From MGBC163016 sp964462135 (GTDB taxonomy: Bacteria > Actinomycetota > Coriobacteriia > Coriobacteriales > Eggerthellaceae), in NCBI GenBank assembly GCA_964462135.1, contig CAYWWK010000007.1, positions 1-64,000 of the forward strand: a DNA stretch of 64,000 bases. Direction: 5' to 3'. Under the pieces are notes generated by a model. The model had not been told where the DNA came from. It was given only the letters and a program-made list of their open reading frames with translations, and did no database searches. A program made the position numbers and the translations under genes. Below are positions 1 through 8,506 of the stretch, one piece after another; positions within the stretch are counted from its first letter, which is position 1, and each line of letters starts with the position of its first letter.

Positions 1-221
1 TAGGAAATCGCTAGGCATTGCCGCTTAGCGTCTCCAGTGATTGGGGCGCACCCCCGTATTCAAGATGTTTTGACTCTTTTTACCGTCACACATCAATATC
101 GTTAGCGTCAGTTTAACGAAAAGGAATAGAGCAAGGATGTCTTTATGAATATGCATCTGATAAGGCGTGATACGCACAAGGCATCATACGTTTGCCACGA
201 TTTATCGTTATACTATCGCCC

Positions 222-249
222 GAATACGAATACGAATACGAATACGAAT
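222..249. repeat. GAATAC hexanucleotide tandem repeat
   Basis: Four perfect GAATAC units (222-245) plus a partial fifth unit lie 34-61 bp upstream of the surface-protein start at 283 and just downstream of a TATACT hexamer (209-214) that could be a -10 box. No convincing -35 precedes that hexamer. A short tandem repeat here can change copy number by slipped-strand mispairing and so alter the leader. The repeat and its position are seen directly; phase variation is inference. Confidence 0.85.
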
Positions 250-282
250 TGTATTTCATACAACAACTGAAGGAAACGGACT

Positions 283-1931
283 ATGAGTATTGCATCAAGT
301 TTTTGGAAAAAGGTTTTCGCATTCTTTGTCTGTGCACTTTTGATCCTTGCACAGATCCAAGTTCTTGTCTTTATGCAGAACACCGCTTATGCAGACGACC
401 CTACCAATCCAACCGAAACAACATCCGTTCTTCCTGCGAGCGGAACTATCGGTCAGGGCTGCACCTGGACAATAGATGCAACAGGCAAACTAACCATCGA
501 AGCCGCTAATGGACAAGCTGGCACTCTTAGTGATGACGAAACTCATACTTTTACAACCGCCTTTGGAAGCTTTAAGGAGCAAATCACAGAAGTTGAAATT
601 AACCCCAATGTTACCTTAGGAAGCAACTTGAGCTATCTCTTTTCCGGATGCACGAATCTTCGGACGGTGCATTCTCAAAATTGGAGCACATCGCAGGTAA
701 CCCAAATGGACTGCATGTTCGACTCGTGCAAAAACCTTACAACTATCGATACCTCAAATTGGAACACTTCTAATGTGACGAATATGGATAGGATGTTCGG
801 AGAGTGCTCCTCCCTTGCCTCGATTGACGTATCAAAATGGAATACAGCAAAAGTTACGAACTTCGATAAGATTTTTTGAGGGCTGCGAACAACTTAAAGT
901 GATAGCTATAGGCGCCGATGTTTGCTTTGTCCCACAAGGCTCCACATCAACTGACCTTGCGGCGATGTTTCCCAGTGATAACTGGTATTCCACCGAGACA
1001 AAACAATTCTATACAGCAAACGATATAGTCAGCTATCGAAGCAATTATGAGGACACCTATGTACGAGTAAAGAAAGTAACCAATATCTCTATCGGTGCCG
1101 TCACACTGCCAAAAGCAGGCGATGTTGCACACCCAGACAATAGCCATCACAACTACTCCTGAGGGATGCAGCTCCCAATTTGTCACCGCTCAATGGACGT
1201 GAACCTTCGTTACTAATAGCAATGGTGAAAATATCTTCAAAGAGGGCGAGACTTATACGCTTTCCTTTTCTGTTGTTTTAAATGATCGTTGCTATTTGCC
1301 AGATAATTGCACCAATAGTGCTCCTTCTGGCCTGGGTGCATTGCTTAAGTTTTCCAACCTGACTAGGGATTCATCAGAGACAAGCGATTCCTTAGTACCC
1401 CGACAAGGTCGCTATTACCACCTTGAATATAAGATCCCCAGCAATTCATCGGACAATTCGGGCAGTCAAGGCGGCAATCAAGGTGGAAACTCCGGCGGCA
1501 ATTCTGGTGGAAATAGTTCGGGAGACTCTACTCAGACGGAGAGCATGTTTCGTTTGTACAATCCCAACAGTGGCGAGCACTTGTTTACGTCTGATTTGAG
1601 TGAGTACATCCATCTGAGTAACATTGGCTGGAATGCAGAAGGCTATGCCTGGACGGCACCTACCAGTGGTACGCCTGCGTATCGTCTGTATAACCCCAAT
1701 TCGGGAGATCATCATTACACCACCGATGTATCTGAGCGCGATCATCTTGATCGTATAGGTTGGAACTACGAAGGTATCGGCTGGTATTCGGGCGGCTCTA
1801 TTCCAATCTATCGCTTATTCAATCCCAACGAGGTAATCGGCACGCATCACTACACCATGGATGTGACGGAATATCGACATCTCATATCCATTGGCTGGAA
1901 CGACGAGAACATCGGTTGGTACGGCATGTAA
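283..1931 (+). pseudogene. Broken secreted surface protein (BspA-type repeats, DUF5648-like C-terminal repeats)
   Basis: Start ATG 283 has an AAGGAA ribosome site. Residues 1-37 are a signal peptide ending AYA before DDP. Next come BspA-family (DUF285) repeats with the pattern 'WNTSNVTNMDRMF'. The frame breaks at the six-T run 872-877: with five Ts it would read DKIFEGC and continue in the second frame to 1162. A second +1 shift is needed near 1130-1140, and an in-frame TGA at 1200-1202 (neighbouring codons suggest a lost TGG) interrupts the third frame. That frame then runs to 1931 through a GGNSGGN-type linker and three repeats of the 'YRLYNPNSG...IGWN' kind, resembling DUF5648. Intact, this would be a large adhesin-like exported protein. 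Two frameshifts plus a nonsense codon favour a pseudogene; sequencing error at the homopolymer could explain only one lesion. Codon use is AT-richer than in core genes. Confidence 0.8.
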
Positions 1932-1994
1932 CGTATGTTCTAGCAGATTTACGCCATCAAAGTTTTATACTGACATACTGTTGATATACAACAT

Positions 1995-2069
1995 GCCCTC
2001 GTAGCTCAGGGGACAGAGCACAGCTCTCCTAAAACTGGTGTCGACCGTTCGAATCGGTCCGGGGCGCCA
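1995..2069 (+). tRNA. Degenerate tRNA-Arg (anticodon CCT)
   Basis: A cloverleaf can be drawn with a GCTC/GAGC D-stem, anticodon loop CTCCTAA (anticodon CCT, Arg), a perfect GACCG/CGGTC T-stem with TTCGAAT loop, and an encoded CCA. The acceptor stem is damaged. The 5' strand GCCCTCG expects CGGGGGC, but the 3' strand has only four Gs, and the anticodon stem has a C-A mismatch. It is probably a decaying tRNA or the tRNA end of an integration site. The 3' half recurs at 12335-12385. Whether it is still charged cannot be judged from sequence. Confidence 0.6.
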
Positions 2070-2324
2070 CGAAAACAATGGGTGCCCGACATGATGTCGG
2101 CCCCCCTTTCTTATGGCGGTTTAAAGAGCGGTCCCGTTCCATCTGACGGGACGAGAGCCGCGCTGCCGTTTCGACTGCGCGGTATCGTGATTACGCTGGC
2201 AATAGATTGCGCTCTTCTTCCGCAAGACATCCGCTCGCTGTCATGGTGGAAGAGCCAATGATGCATCGCGACGATCTGGTCGTGTTCGAATAAGAACGCG
2301 AAATCAACATTGCCTTCTACCCAA
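2070..2324. other. Intergenic stretch with two hairpins, no gene recognised
   Basis: Between the tRNA remnant and the end of the NuoF-like gene I see two hairpins. One is CCGACA/TGTCGG (2086-2100) followed by a C/T-rich run, a possible weak terminator for rightward transcription. The other is GTCCCGT/ACGGGAC (2131-2152) without a T-tract, possibly the end of the leftward operon. A minus-strand open frame (2111-2371) overlaps the NuoF-like gene and resembles nothing known to me. Confidence 0.35.
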
Positions 2325-4202
2325 TCAAAAGCCGCTTTCGTCTGCATTACCCTCGACTGAGCATACGGCATCGTAGGGACACATGCTGGTACACATCCAG
2401 CATTTCATGCAAAGATGCTGCTCGATGTAAAACGATTTTCCGAAAACGCCTCGCATTGCGTTAGTTGGGCACGTTGCGAGGCAGCAACGGCAACCTGGGC
2501 ATTTTTTTGCAATGATGTCAAAATGCATGAGGTTTTTGCATACATGAGCCTTGCATCGACCATCTATGTGATCTTCAAATTCGTTATGAAAGAAGCGAAG
2601 TGCGCTGGCCAGTGCATTAGCTGCGGCTTTGCCGAGCCCGCAAGCAGAGCCTGATGGGATGATCATTGCCAAAGAGTGCAACCGCTCGAGGTCTTCCTCG
2701 AGGCCTTTTCCATCGACGATTCGGGTAAGGATATCAAGGGCTTCTTTCAGGCCTTTCTTGCATGAAGGGCATCTGCCGCAAGATTCCCGATGAAGGAATT
2801 CGGCGAAGTATCGGACGGTTTCGACAACGCATACCTTTTTTGACAGGAATACGATACCGCCCGATCCCATAATGGCACCATGTGCTTCCAGACCCTCAAA
2901 GCTGAGGTATGCGGGCAGGCAAACTGGGAGAATGACCCCTGAGGGACCGCCAATCTGCACGGCTTTGTATTGGGATGCTTTGCCTTGGGAAAAAGTATCT
3001 AGCACTGCACTCAGAGGCAATCCGAAGGGAAGTTCGATGAGCCCTGTTCGCTCATGGCATCCGGTGACGCAAAACATTTTCGTTCCTGGGTTTTCTTCTG
3101 TCCCCTGTTCGCGAAATCGTTTTGCTCCCTCCCTGATAATAAAGGGGATATTCGCCAACGTTTCTACGTTATTCAGACAGGTTGGATGCCCCCATAGACC
3201 CATTTCGCTGAGATGGGTTTCTTTAGCCCGCGGAGCGCCGACTTTGTTCTCCAGCGCGTTAACCAGAGCAGAAGACTCACCGCATACGTACGTACCTCCA
3301 CTTCGTACGACGGTTATGCAAAACGACCATCCGCTCCCAAGTATGTTGTTGCCTAGAAGACCGGCCTCCTGAGCTTGGTTGATCGCTTCTTGAAGGGAGG
3401 AGACGGCGTGCGCATACTCCGACCGAATGAAAACGAACCCCTCCTTTGCGCCGAGGCAAAAGCCCTCAATGGCAAGGCCTTCGATAACGGAATGGGGGTC
3501 CGCCTCTAAGAGGCTGCGATCCATATATGCGCCTGGGTCGCCTTCGTCGGCGTTGCAGACGACGTATTTAACGGAATCATCTACCGCGAACGCCGAGGCG
3601 AGCTTCTTGCCAGTAGGAAAGCCGGCGCCGCCCAATCCGCGCAAGCCGGATTGCGATATCTCGTCGATGCACTCCTGTGCGCTTATGCCCCCTGACAAGA
3701 GTCGATAAAGAGCGCGATAACCTCCGGTTGCGGCATACTCGGCAAGCGAAGCTTGCCGTATCCAGCCGCAACGATGGGATATGCGCCGAACTTCCATGCT
3801 TGGACGACATGATGAGACCATCCTGCAGGTCAGTTGATTTGAATCAGGAGGACATTCCACCTGGTAAAGCTCCAAGAGCGCGCGCTCGTAACGCGTTCCG
3901 GCAAGCTCGGATTTCAGGATCATCTTCACGCGCGAGGGCGTCACGTTACCATACACCGCTCGAGTGCCGTCGGAGTGGACAACTGCAACCAAAGGCTCTG
4001 CCCAACAGAGTCCCGCACAGCCCGTGGGGACAATGTGAAATGGAACGCATGCCTGTAGAAGCTCCCGCTCGAAGGCTTCTGCAATTTCTTTTGCCCCTGC
4101 GACAAGGCCGCAGGTGCCAAAGCCAACCTCGATTCGAAGACCGAGCTTCTCTTGAGGTATGAGGGCCTCTCTGCCCTTGTTTGCAAGATTCTCCAGAATC
4201 AT
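2325..4202 (-). CDS. NuoF-like NADH-binding diaphorase subunit with C-terminal 2x[4Fe-4S]
   Basis: 625 aa. This is the flavin- and NADH-binding subunit of the NuoF/HymB/FdhB family, which passes electrons between NAD(H) and iron-sulfur partners in soluble hydrogenases, formate dehydrogenases and complex I. Residues ~20-100 are a thioredoxin-like [2Fe-2S] domain (C31, C62, C66). The Gly-rich FMN/NADH site is 'GLGGAGFPTGKK' (~189-200), followed by 'NADEGDPGAY'. 'CGRCPSC' with a downstream 'ACGLG' is the N3-type [4Fe-4S] site. Two ferredoxin motifs (CPGCRCC..CP and CMKCWMC..CP) occupy the last ~60 residues. The start overlaps the NuoE-like gene by 4 bp. No hydrogenase or formate dehydrogenase catalytic gene of the usual kind adjoins it. 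I infer that it couples NAD(H) to the molybdopterin enzyme upstream or to free ferredoxin. Family assignment is firm; the partner is not. Confidence 0.88.
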   Translation of the reverse strand: MILENLANKGREALIPQEKLGLRIEVGFGTCGLVAGAKEIAEAFERELLQACVPFHIVPTGCAGLCWAEPLVAVVHSDGTRAVYGNVTPSRVKMILKSELAGTRYERALLELYQVECPPDSNQLTCRMVSSCRPSMEVRRISHRCGWIRQASLAEYAATGGYRALYRLLSGGISAQECIDEISQSGLRGLGGAGFPTGKKLASAFAVDDSVKYVVCNADEGDPGAYMDRSLLEADPHSVIEGLAIEGFCLGAKEGFVFIRSEYAHAVSSLQEAINQAQEAGLLGNNILGSGWSFCITVVRSGGTYVCGESSALVNALENKVGAPRAKETHLSEMGLWGHPTCLNNVETLANIPFIIREGAKRFREQGTEENPGTKMFCVTGCHERTGLIELPFGLPLSAVLDTFSQGKASQYKAVQIGGPSGVILPVCLPAYLSFEGLEAHGAIMGSGGIVFLSKKVCVVETVRYFAEFLHRESCGRCPSCKKGLKEALDILTRIVDGKGLEEDLERLHSLAMIIPSGSACGLGKAAANALASALRFFHNEFEDHIDGRCKAHVCKNLMHFDIIAKKCPGCRCCLATCPTNAMRGVFGKSFYIEQHLCMKCWMCTSMCPYDAVCSVEGNADESGF

Positions 4203-4681
4203 CGGCTCTCAACTTCTTTAAACTGTTCGATCATCTTAGGAATATCGTTGTTGCGGGTATGGCCGTGCATTGTCTCATCAACAATAAGCACGGGCGCACT
4301 CGCGCACGCACCAACGCAGCTTGCCGATTTAAGAGTAAACGAGCCATCGGAGGTTGTTTCCCCGAGCTTGATACCCAGTGCAAACTCAAGAGCCTGAATA
4401 ATCTCTATGCTGCCGCGACAATGGCAAACAGATCCGTCGCACACGACGATAAGGTGTCTTCCCACTTCATCAGTTGTGTAGCGTACGGAACGGCTGCAGA
4501 CAAGCCTCACTGTCGCAGGGGATACGCCAGCGGTTTCGGCTATGTACCCAATCGCTTCCTCGGGAATATAACGAAGACGATCCGTTATGTCCGAAAGAAT
4601 GTTTAAGAGCGCGCCAGTGCGCCCGCCATTATAGCGGGCGCACACCTCGCGTACGATATCCATTCTTTCATCTGGCGTCAT
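4199..4681 (-). CDS. NuoE-like [2Fe-2S] diaphorase subunit
   Basis: 160 aa, the normal length for the 24 kDa (NuoE/HymA) family. An N-terminal helical bundle is followed by a thioredoxin-fold domain with the classic [2Fe-2S] set C81-x4-C86 and C122-x3-C126; an extra Cys is at 88. It relays single electrons between the FMN of the NuoF-like subunit and downstream clusters. The stop overlaps the start of the NuoF-like gene by 4 bp, so the two are translationally coupled. It lies 45 bp after the alcohol dehydrogenase, in the same apparent transcript. Confidence 0.88.
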   Translation of the reverse strand: MTPDERMDIVREVCARYNGGRTGALLNILSDITDRLRYIPEEAIGYIAETAGVSPATVRLVCSRSVRYTTDEVGRHLIVVCDGSVCHCRGSIEIIQALEFALGIKLGETTSDGSFTLKSASCVGACASAPVLIVDETMHGHTRNNDIPKMIEQFKEVESR

Positions 4682-4726
4682 CAGGACATCACCAACGTTA
4701 TTGTTTGCTGTTTATGAGCGGTCGTT

Positions 4727-5782
4727 CTATTGCTCAAAATACACCACCGGTTTGATGCAATCGCGGTTTCCGCCGTCCATCATCATTAGTGCGGTTTCTA
4801 CGTTTTCCAAGCCGTTCAGCTTGTGTGTCACAAGCTTTTCGGGGGCAAGACGGCCGCATTGCACCAAAACCATCAATCGTTCCAAAACGTCCCTGTTCAC
4901 ATCAACGAGAACGCTCTTGAAGGTCTTGTCCATAAGAAAGCCATAGTAGTTCAGAGGCTTTGCGGCTTCGCCCATAAAACTTGCCAGATTGATAACGGTG
5001 CCGTTTTGCTTGGTCATAAACAGGGCCTGGTCCACGGTGCCCGTATCGCGTCCGCCACACACGATGGCGCTATCCACCGGGCCGCCGTTTGCGGCAACTA
5101 TCTGGGCTACGATATCGCCATCTTTATACGAAATAAAGTCCGTTGCGCCGTATTCTTTTGCCAGATCGAAAGTCATTTGCCTGGAGCCTACGGCAAAAAT
5201 CCGGCCGGCACCCTGCAGCGCAGAAGCAGCTATCGCCATCAGGCCAACGGCGCCGATGCCGATGACCGCCACGGAGTCTCCGAAACGAATATTCGCATTG
5301 CGTACCCCCTCGAAAGAGGTGGCGGCCATATCCGTTAGCATTACAGCTTGCTCCCATGAGATTTCGTCAGGAATTCTCGCCAGATTCATATCTGCGTCAT
5401 ATATGAAGTACTTTTCGGCAAAAGCGCCCTGTTGCCACTCGTAGGCTTGACCATAGACGGTCATATTGTGCGCGCGGGAGTATCCCGCCTGAGCCTCTTT
5501 GGTGCGGAAGTTGTTCATGGCGGCTCCGACAGCAACGCGGTCGCCAACTTTGAAATCCTTCACCTCAGAACCGACTTCGATAACGTGACCGCAAACCTCG
5601 TGGCCGATGGCTTTACCAAGGCAGCCAGGCAACATTTCGGGGTTATGCATGATATGGATATCCGAAGTGCAAGGCGCTACGACATAGGGCTTGATTATTG
5701 CATCAAAGGGGCCGCATTTGGGCTCTGGAAGGTCGCAGCGCATTTCGAGCTTGTCTCGCTCGACCAAAACCAAACCTTTCAT
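4727..5782 (-). CDS. NADP-type secondary alcohol dehydrogenase (zinc MDR family)
   Basis: 351 aa, matching the ~352 aa thermoanaerobic/clostridial secondary alcohol dehydrogenases, which interconvert ketones and secondary alcohols. Catalytic-zinc ligands match that family: C38 ('APCTSDIH'), H61-E62 ('GHE') and D151 ('MLTDM'). The Rossmann motif is 'GIGAVG'. The NADP-selecting Ser-Arg pair ('VGSRQ') and the downstream Tyr ('ISYKDG') are both conserved, so NADP(H) is likelier than NAD(H). The structural-zinc Cys cluster is absent, as in that subfamily. I chose ATG 5782 over longer in-frame starts because it has a GGAGAG site and matches family length. A 109 bp gap containing the repeated leader separates it from the MFS gene, so it probably heads a second transcript with the NuoE/NuoF-like genes. 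The substrate is unknown. Confidence 0.88.
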   Translation of the reverse strand: MKGLVLVERDKLEMRCDLPEPKCGPFDAIIKPYVVAPCTSDIHIMHNPEMLPGCLGKAIGHEVCGHVIEVGSEVKDFKVGDRVAVGAAMNNFRTKEAQAGYSRAHNMTVYGQAYEWQQGAFAEKYFIYDADMNLARIPDEISWEQAVMLTDMAATSFEGVRNANIRFGDSVAVIGIGAVGLMAIAASALQGAGRIFAVGSRQMTFDLAKEYGATDFISYKDGDIVAQIVAANGGPVDSAIVCGGRDTGTVDQALFMTKQNGTVINLASFMGEAAKPLNYYGFLMDKTFKSVLVDVNRDVLERLMVLVQCGRLAPEKLVTHKLNGLENVETALMMMDGGNRDCIKPVVYFEQ

Positions 5783-5812
5783 AAACACTCTCCTATTTCT
5801 AATCTCTCTTTT

Positions 5813-5869
5813 CCACCCATGAAAAAGCAATGGTAGACACGCAGCTCGTAGAACAAATCCCCTGTGTTT
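5813..5869 (-). promoter_or_regulatory. Repeated leader element, copy A (upstream of alcohol dehydrogenase)
   Basis: An ungapped hand alignment with 11081-11137 gives about 47 identical bases of 57, including an identical 16-base run (5854-5869 against 11122-11137). Each copy ends 30 bp before the start codon of its gene (5782 and 11050). Equal spacing and strand argue for a shared promoter, operator or 5' leader rather than chance. Mismatches show no codon periodicity. Confidence 0.7.
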
Positions 5870-5880
5870 ACATGCTAAAC
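5866..5880. promoter_or_regulatory. Inverted repeat GTTTA-N5-TAAAC
   Basis: A perfect 5+5 bp dyad with a 5 bp spacer at the upstream edge of leader copy A, ~84 bp before the alcohol dehydrogenase start. Its size would suit a dimeric helix-turn-helix regulator such as the Crp/Fnr-type protein at 11306-12064, but it differs from the dyad at 11258-11273. The operator role is weak inference. Confidence 0.3.
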
Positions 5881-5891
5881 CGCAATTTCCT

Positions 5892-7175
5892 CTATTCCTG
5901 ACCTTGCGCTTCGACCGTCTTGATACGCGCCATCGCGCGCTTCGATGTTGCAATGACGAAAAGCACCAACACGACTGCACATATCACCGCACTCAGCATC
6001 ATGAACAGCGAGATGCTTCCGGAAACCTGGATAATAAAGCTTGCAACCAACGGGCCGATCATCGAACCTATGCCCATAACCACATTGCATAGCGCGATTA
6101 GGGTGGCGATGGCCCTCGTGCCAAACAGATACCCTAATGTGACAGCACCAAGCACGCCGCCGTAAGCAGCTACGATTCCAAATAAGACGGCCATAGCAAC
6201 ACCGCCGGCGAATCCACCGATGATAGTACCGAGAACCAGAACCGCGATGCTCGCCGATGTGTAGATGATGTTTGTTTTAACCGGCCCAATGCGGTCCGAT
6301 ATCGTGCCGTACAAAAACACCCAGACAATGCAAAACCCGTTGTATAGGGAAATCATCGAGCCGGATGTGACCGCATCGAATCCGTAGCTTTGGAAGATGA
6401 TGGCCTCGTTCGACACGAAACCATTGGCGGGCACCATAAGCAAAGCAGGCGCAATGAGTATAGCCCAAAACGAAAAAGTCCTAGCAGCCTGCTTGAGTGT
6501 TAACCCGGATGGCTCGTATGCCTGGCCTGCGCCTTCGGGCAACCTTTCACTTTCATATGGTACCAGCCCATATGTGCTTGGCTTATTGGAAATTAGAAAA
6601 ACAACGCACAAAAGCATTACCACGCCGAGCACACCCCCATTGAGGAGGACCGTCGTTTTAAATCCCACGACGGTAAGCAAGTTGGCGATAATTGGCGACA
6701 AGGCCATAGCGAACAGGGACATGGCTACGGATAGGATGCTTATCTTCTTTCCAACATTTCGCGCATGCCACCATGTGATAAGGGATTGAGCCACCGCAAA
6801 GCCCGTGCAGACGTTGCTTGCGCCGAAGAAAAGCGCGCCGACATAGAGCATCACCAGAGAGGATCCTGCATAGAGAAACGCAAAAAACACGATATAGCAC
6901 ACAGCCCCAACAAGCATGATAGTCTTCATGGGGACTCGATCGACCAGGGCAGAAACGACAAGTCCTACAAAAGCCGATGTCAGATTGAACACAGAGAACA
7001 TCAAAGCCACCTGGGTAAGCTCTGCACCCGTCTGCTCGCATAGGGCCCCGATGTAGTTCGACAAGACGCACAGCGTTCCGAGTTCAATGCCGACGATGAT
7101 AATACAGCCGGCAAGCACTTTCTGCGCTCGCTTCTTCGATTCAGCCTCAAGGTTGACGGACGCCGTCGAATCCAT
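5892..7175 (-). CDS. MFS transporter, OxlT/monocarboxylate-like
   Basis: 427 aa from ATG 7175, which has a strong AGGAGG site; an upstream in-frame start at 7211 lacks one. About twelve hydrophobic segments span the protein, with a charged cytoplasmic loop near the middle ('YGLVPYESERLPEG') and an MFS-A-like 'DRVPMKT' between helices 2 and 3. The fold and 'YGLVPY' type of linker resemble the oxalate:formate antiporter branch of MFS. Genes of this kind commonly sit beside anaerobic molybdenum reductases in gut Actinobacteria, where they are thought to import the substrate. It follows the VOC gene closely in the same direction and is the last gene of the first unit of the island. Substrate not predictable. 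Confidence 0.82.
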   Translation of the reverse strand: MDSTASVNLEAESKKRAQKVLAGCIIIVGIELGTLCVLSNYIGALCEQTGAELTQVALMFSVFNLTSAFVGLVVSALVDRVPMKTIMLVGAVCYIVFFAFLYAGSSLVMLYVGALFFGASNVCTGFAVAQSLITWWHARNVGKKISILSVAMSLFAMALSPIIANLLTVVGFKTTVLLNGGVLGVVMLLCVVFLISNKPSTYGLVPYESERLPEGAGQAYEPSGLTLKQAARTFSFWAILIAPALLMVPANGFVSNEAIIFQSYGFDAVTSGSMISLYNGFCIVWVFLYGTISDRIGPVKTNIIYTSASIAVLVLGTIIGGFAGGVAMAVLFGIVAAYGGVLGAVTLGYLFGTRAIATLIALCNVVMGIGSMIGPLVASFIIQVSGSISLFMMLSAVICAVVLVLFVIATSKRAMARIKTVEAQGQE

Positions 7176-7233
7176 AGTTTTCCTCCTGTATCGTTTTCGC
7201 TTTTTCAGCAACTACAAGCTGCCTTGAAAGCGG

Positions 7234-7656
7234 CTATTTCGCAACAAGCTCGACCAAATAGCCATCAGGATCGTAGACATACGCAAACTTCCAACCTTCG
7301 GCTTCCGTCAAGGGAATATCTATTTCTGTTCCAGCGTTAACAACGCGTTGGTAGGCAGCATCGATGTCGTCGTACAAAAAGCATACATGGCTCGACCAGA
7401 AGTCTTGATGTTGCGCTTTCCCCTCGAACCTACGCTGTTCTACGTTGGAGAATTCAAAAATCTCAACGCACTGGTGCCCCTCGTCATCAGCTAAAAGGCA
7501 GAAACGATTCATAGCGCCTTCTTGCCGCGTTAAGAAATCGGCAGGCATTAGGCCAAAATCAACCGACATGTGTAGACCCATGACGTTGGTGTAAAAATCA
7601 ACCGATCGGTCGAAATCGGAAACGGTAATCGATGTATGACCAACATGCGTTCCCAT
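7234..7656 (-). CDS. VOC-superfamily (glyoxalase/dioxygenase fold) protein
   Basis: 140 aa from ATG 7656, supported by a GGAGG site; the longer frame to 7734 has no ribosome site. It has two beta-alpha-beta-beta-beta modules with metal-ligand candidates H7 ('GHTSITV'), E65 ('HQCVEIF'), H90 ('SSHVCF') and E136 ('LVELV'), the pattern of metal-dependent lactoylglutathione lyase-like VOC proteins. Members are isomerases, epimerases, lyases or dioxygenases. In an anaerobe a dioxygenase is improbable, so I favour an epimerase/isomerase or a substrate-binding role in the pathway of its neighbours. It lies 58 bp upstream of the MFS gene and 89 bp after the ferredoxin subunit. Confidence 0.8.
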   Translation of the reverse strand: MGTHVGHTSITVSDFDRSVDFYTNVMGLHMSVDFGLMPADFLTRQEGAMNRFCLLADDEGHQCVEIFEFSNVEQRRFEGKAQHQDFWSSHVCFLYDDIDAAYQRVVNAGTEIDIPLTEAEGWKFAYVYDPDGYLVELVAK

Positions 7657-7745
7657 AAGAGAAACGCCTCCTTCATCTGTTTTTGGGAATAAAGCTAAAA
7701 AAGATGCGCCCATTTCTCGGAGAAACAGGCGCATCTTGGTTGAGA

Positions 7746-8504
7746 CTAGCCTTCTTCGTTCTTAGAACGCGCCAAGGTTTCTTCTACGCTAGAAGCCTTC
7801 ATCACAAGCTTGTCATAACCGACAAGTCCGTCGAACACCTCTGTTACATCTGACGGGTCGTCGTAAATAGTGTCAAGACTGGACTCCGCGCGCTTGCCCA
7901 TGAGCTCTACGACGCGTGCGGCATCGTACTTAACATGCTGCTGCTTTTTCAATCGTGGTTTGAATACGATGGCAGGCTGAGCGAGGTCTGCAGAAGGCAT
8001 ATCTTCCAGGGCCTGCAGTTCGCCATACTTCTCTCGCATCTCGTCGATGGGGCCAAAATCAAGTGCTCGTTGGGGGCATGCAGCTACGCAAACGGGCAGC
8101 TCTCCCTGAAGAAGCTTGTCGTAGCACATGGTGCACTTGCTCATGGGCGTGCCAGGGGCGTTGTCCTCGTACTGGGGAGCGCCATATGGGCAGGCTATCC
8201 AACATTGGCGAGAGCCCTTGCACTTGTCAGAGTCCAACAACACGGCGCCGAACTGATCCTCCTTGAAAAGCGCATCATTGGGGCAGGCATCCACGCAGAT
8301 GGGCTTTTCGCAGTGGTAGCAAGTGGCGAACAAGGTGTGCATCTCGACTTCGGGGAACACGCCCTTTTCCCACTGCATCATTCGCAGCCACTTAACATAG
8401 CTCGATTTGATCTCTTCGCCATAGTTCCAGTCCTTACAGGCGATAGAACAGGCATGGCAGTTGGTGCAGCGACTCTGGTCGAAGAAGAACGCATACTGGG
8501 CCAT
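7746..8504 (-). CDS. Four-cluster ferredoxin subunit of molybdopterin oxidoreductase (DmsB/PsrB-like)
   Basis: 252 aa. Cys groups for four [4Fe-4S] clusters are visible: C13-x2-C-x2-C-x3-C ('CTNCHACSIAC'), 'CYHCEKPICVDACP', 'CKGSRQCWIACP' and 'CTMCYDKLLQGELPVCVAACP'. This is the electron-transfer subunit architecture of DMSO reductase-family enzymes. No signal peptide or membrane segment is seen. With its catalytic partner also lacking a Tat signal, and no NrfD/DmsC membrane anchor nearby, the complex should be cytoplasmic and soluble. It begins 2 bp after the stop of the catalytic gene, so both are on one transcript. Confidence 0.92.
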   Translation of the reverse strand: MAQYAFFFDQSRCTNCHACSIACKDWNYGEEIKSSYVKWLRMMQWEKGVFPEVEMHTLFATCYHCEKPICVDACPNDALFKEDQFGAVLLDSDKCKGSRQCWIACPYGAPQYEDNAPGTPMSKCTMCYDKLLQGELPVCVAACPQRALDFGPIDEMREKYGELQALEDMPSADLAQPAIVFKPRLKKQQHVKYDAARVVELMGKRAESSLDTIYDDPSDVTEVFDGLVGYDKLVMKASSVEETLARSKNEEG

Positions 8505-8506
8505 AG

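Noticed and set aside
192..509. Open frame of 105 codons with a Glu-Tyr run (YEYEYEY)
   Set aside because: The run is simply the GAATAC repeat translated, and the frame overlaps the signal-peptide gene in another frame with no ribosome site.
2111..2371. Minus-strand 86-codon frame downstream of the NuoF-like gene
   Set aside because: It overlaps the NuoF-like 3' end, lacks a ribosome site and resembles no known protein; kept only as an unassigned stretch.
5783..5980. N-terminal extension of the alcohol dehydrogenase frame
   Set aside because: The extension reads through the repeated leader, exceeds family length, and ATG 5782 has its own ribosome site. The similar-looking extension on the molybdopterin gene (11051-11182) is rejected for the same reason.
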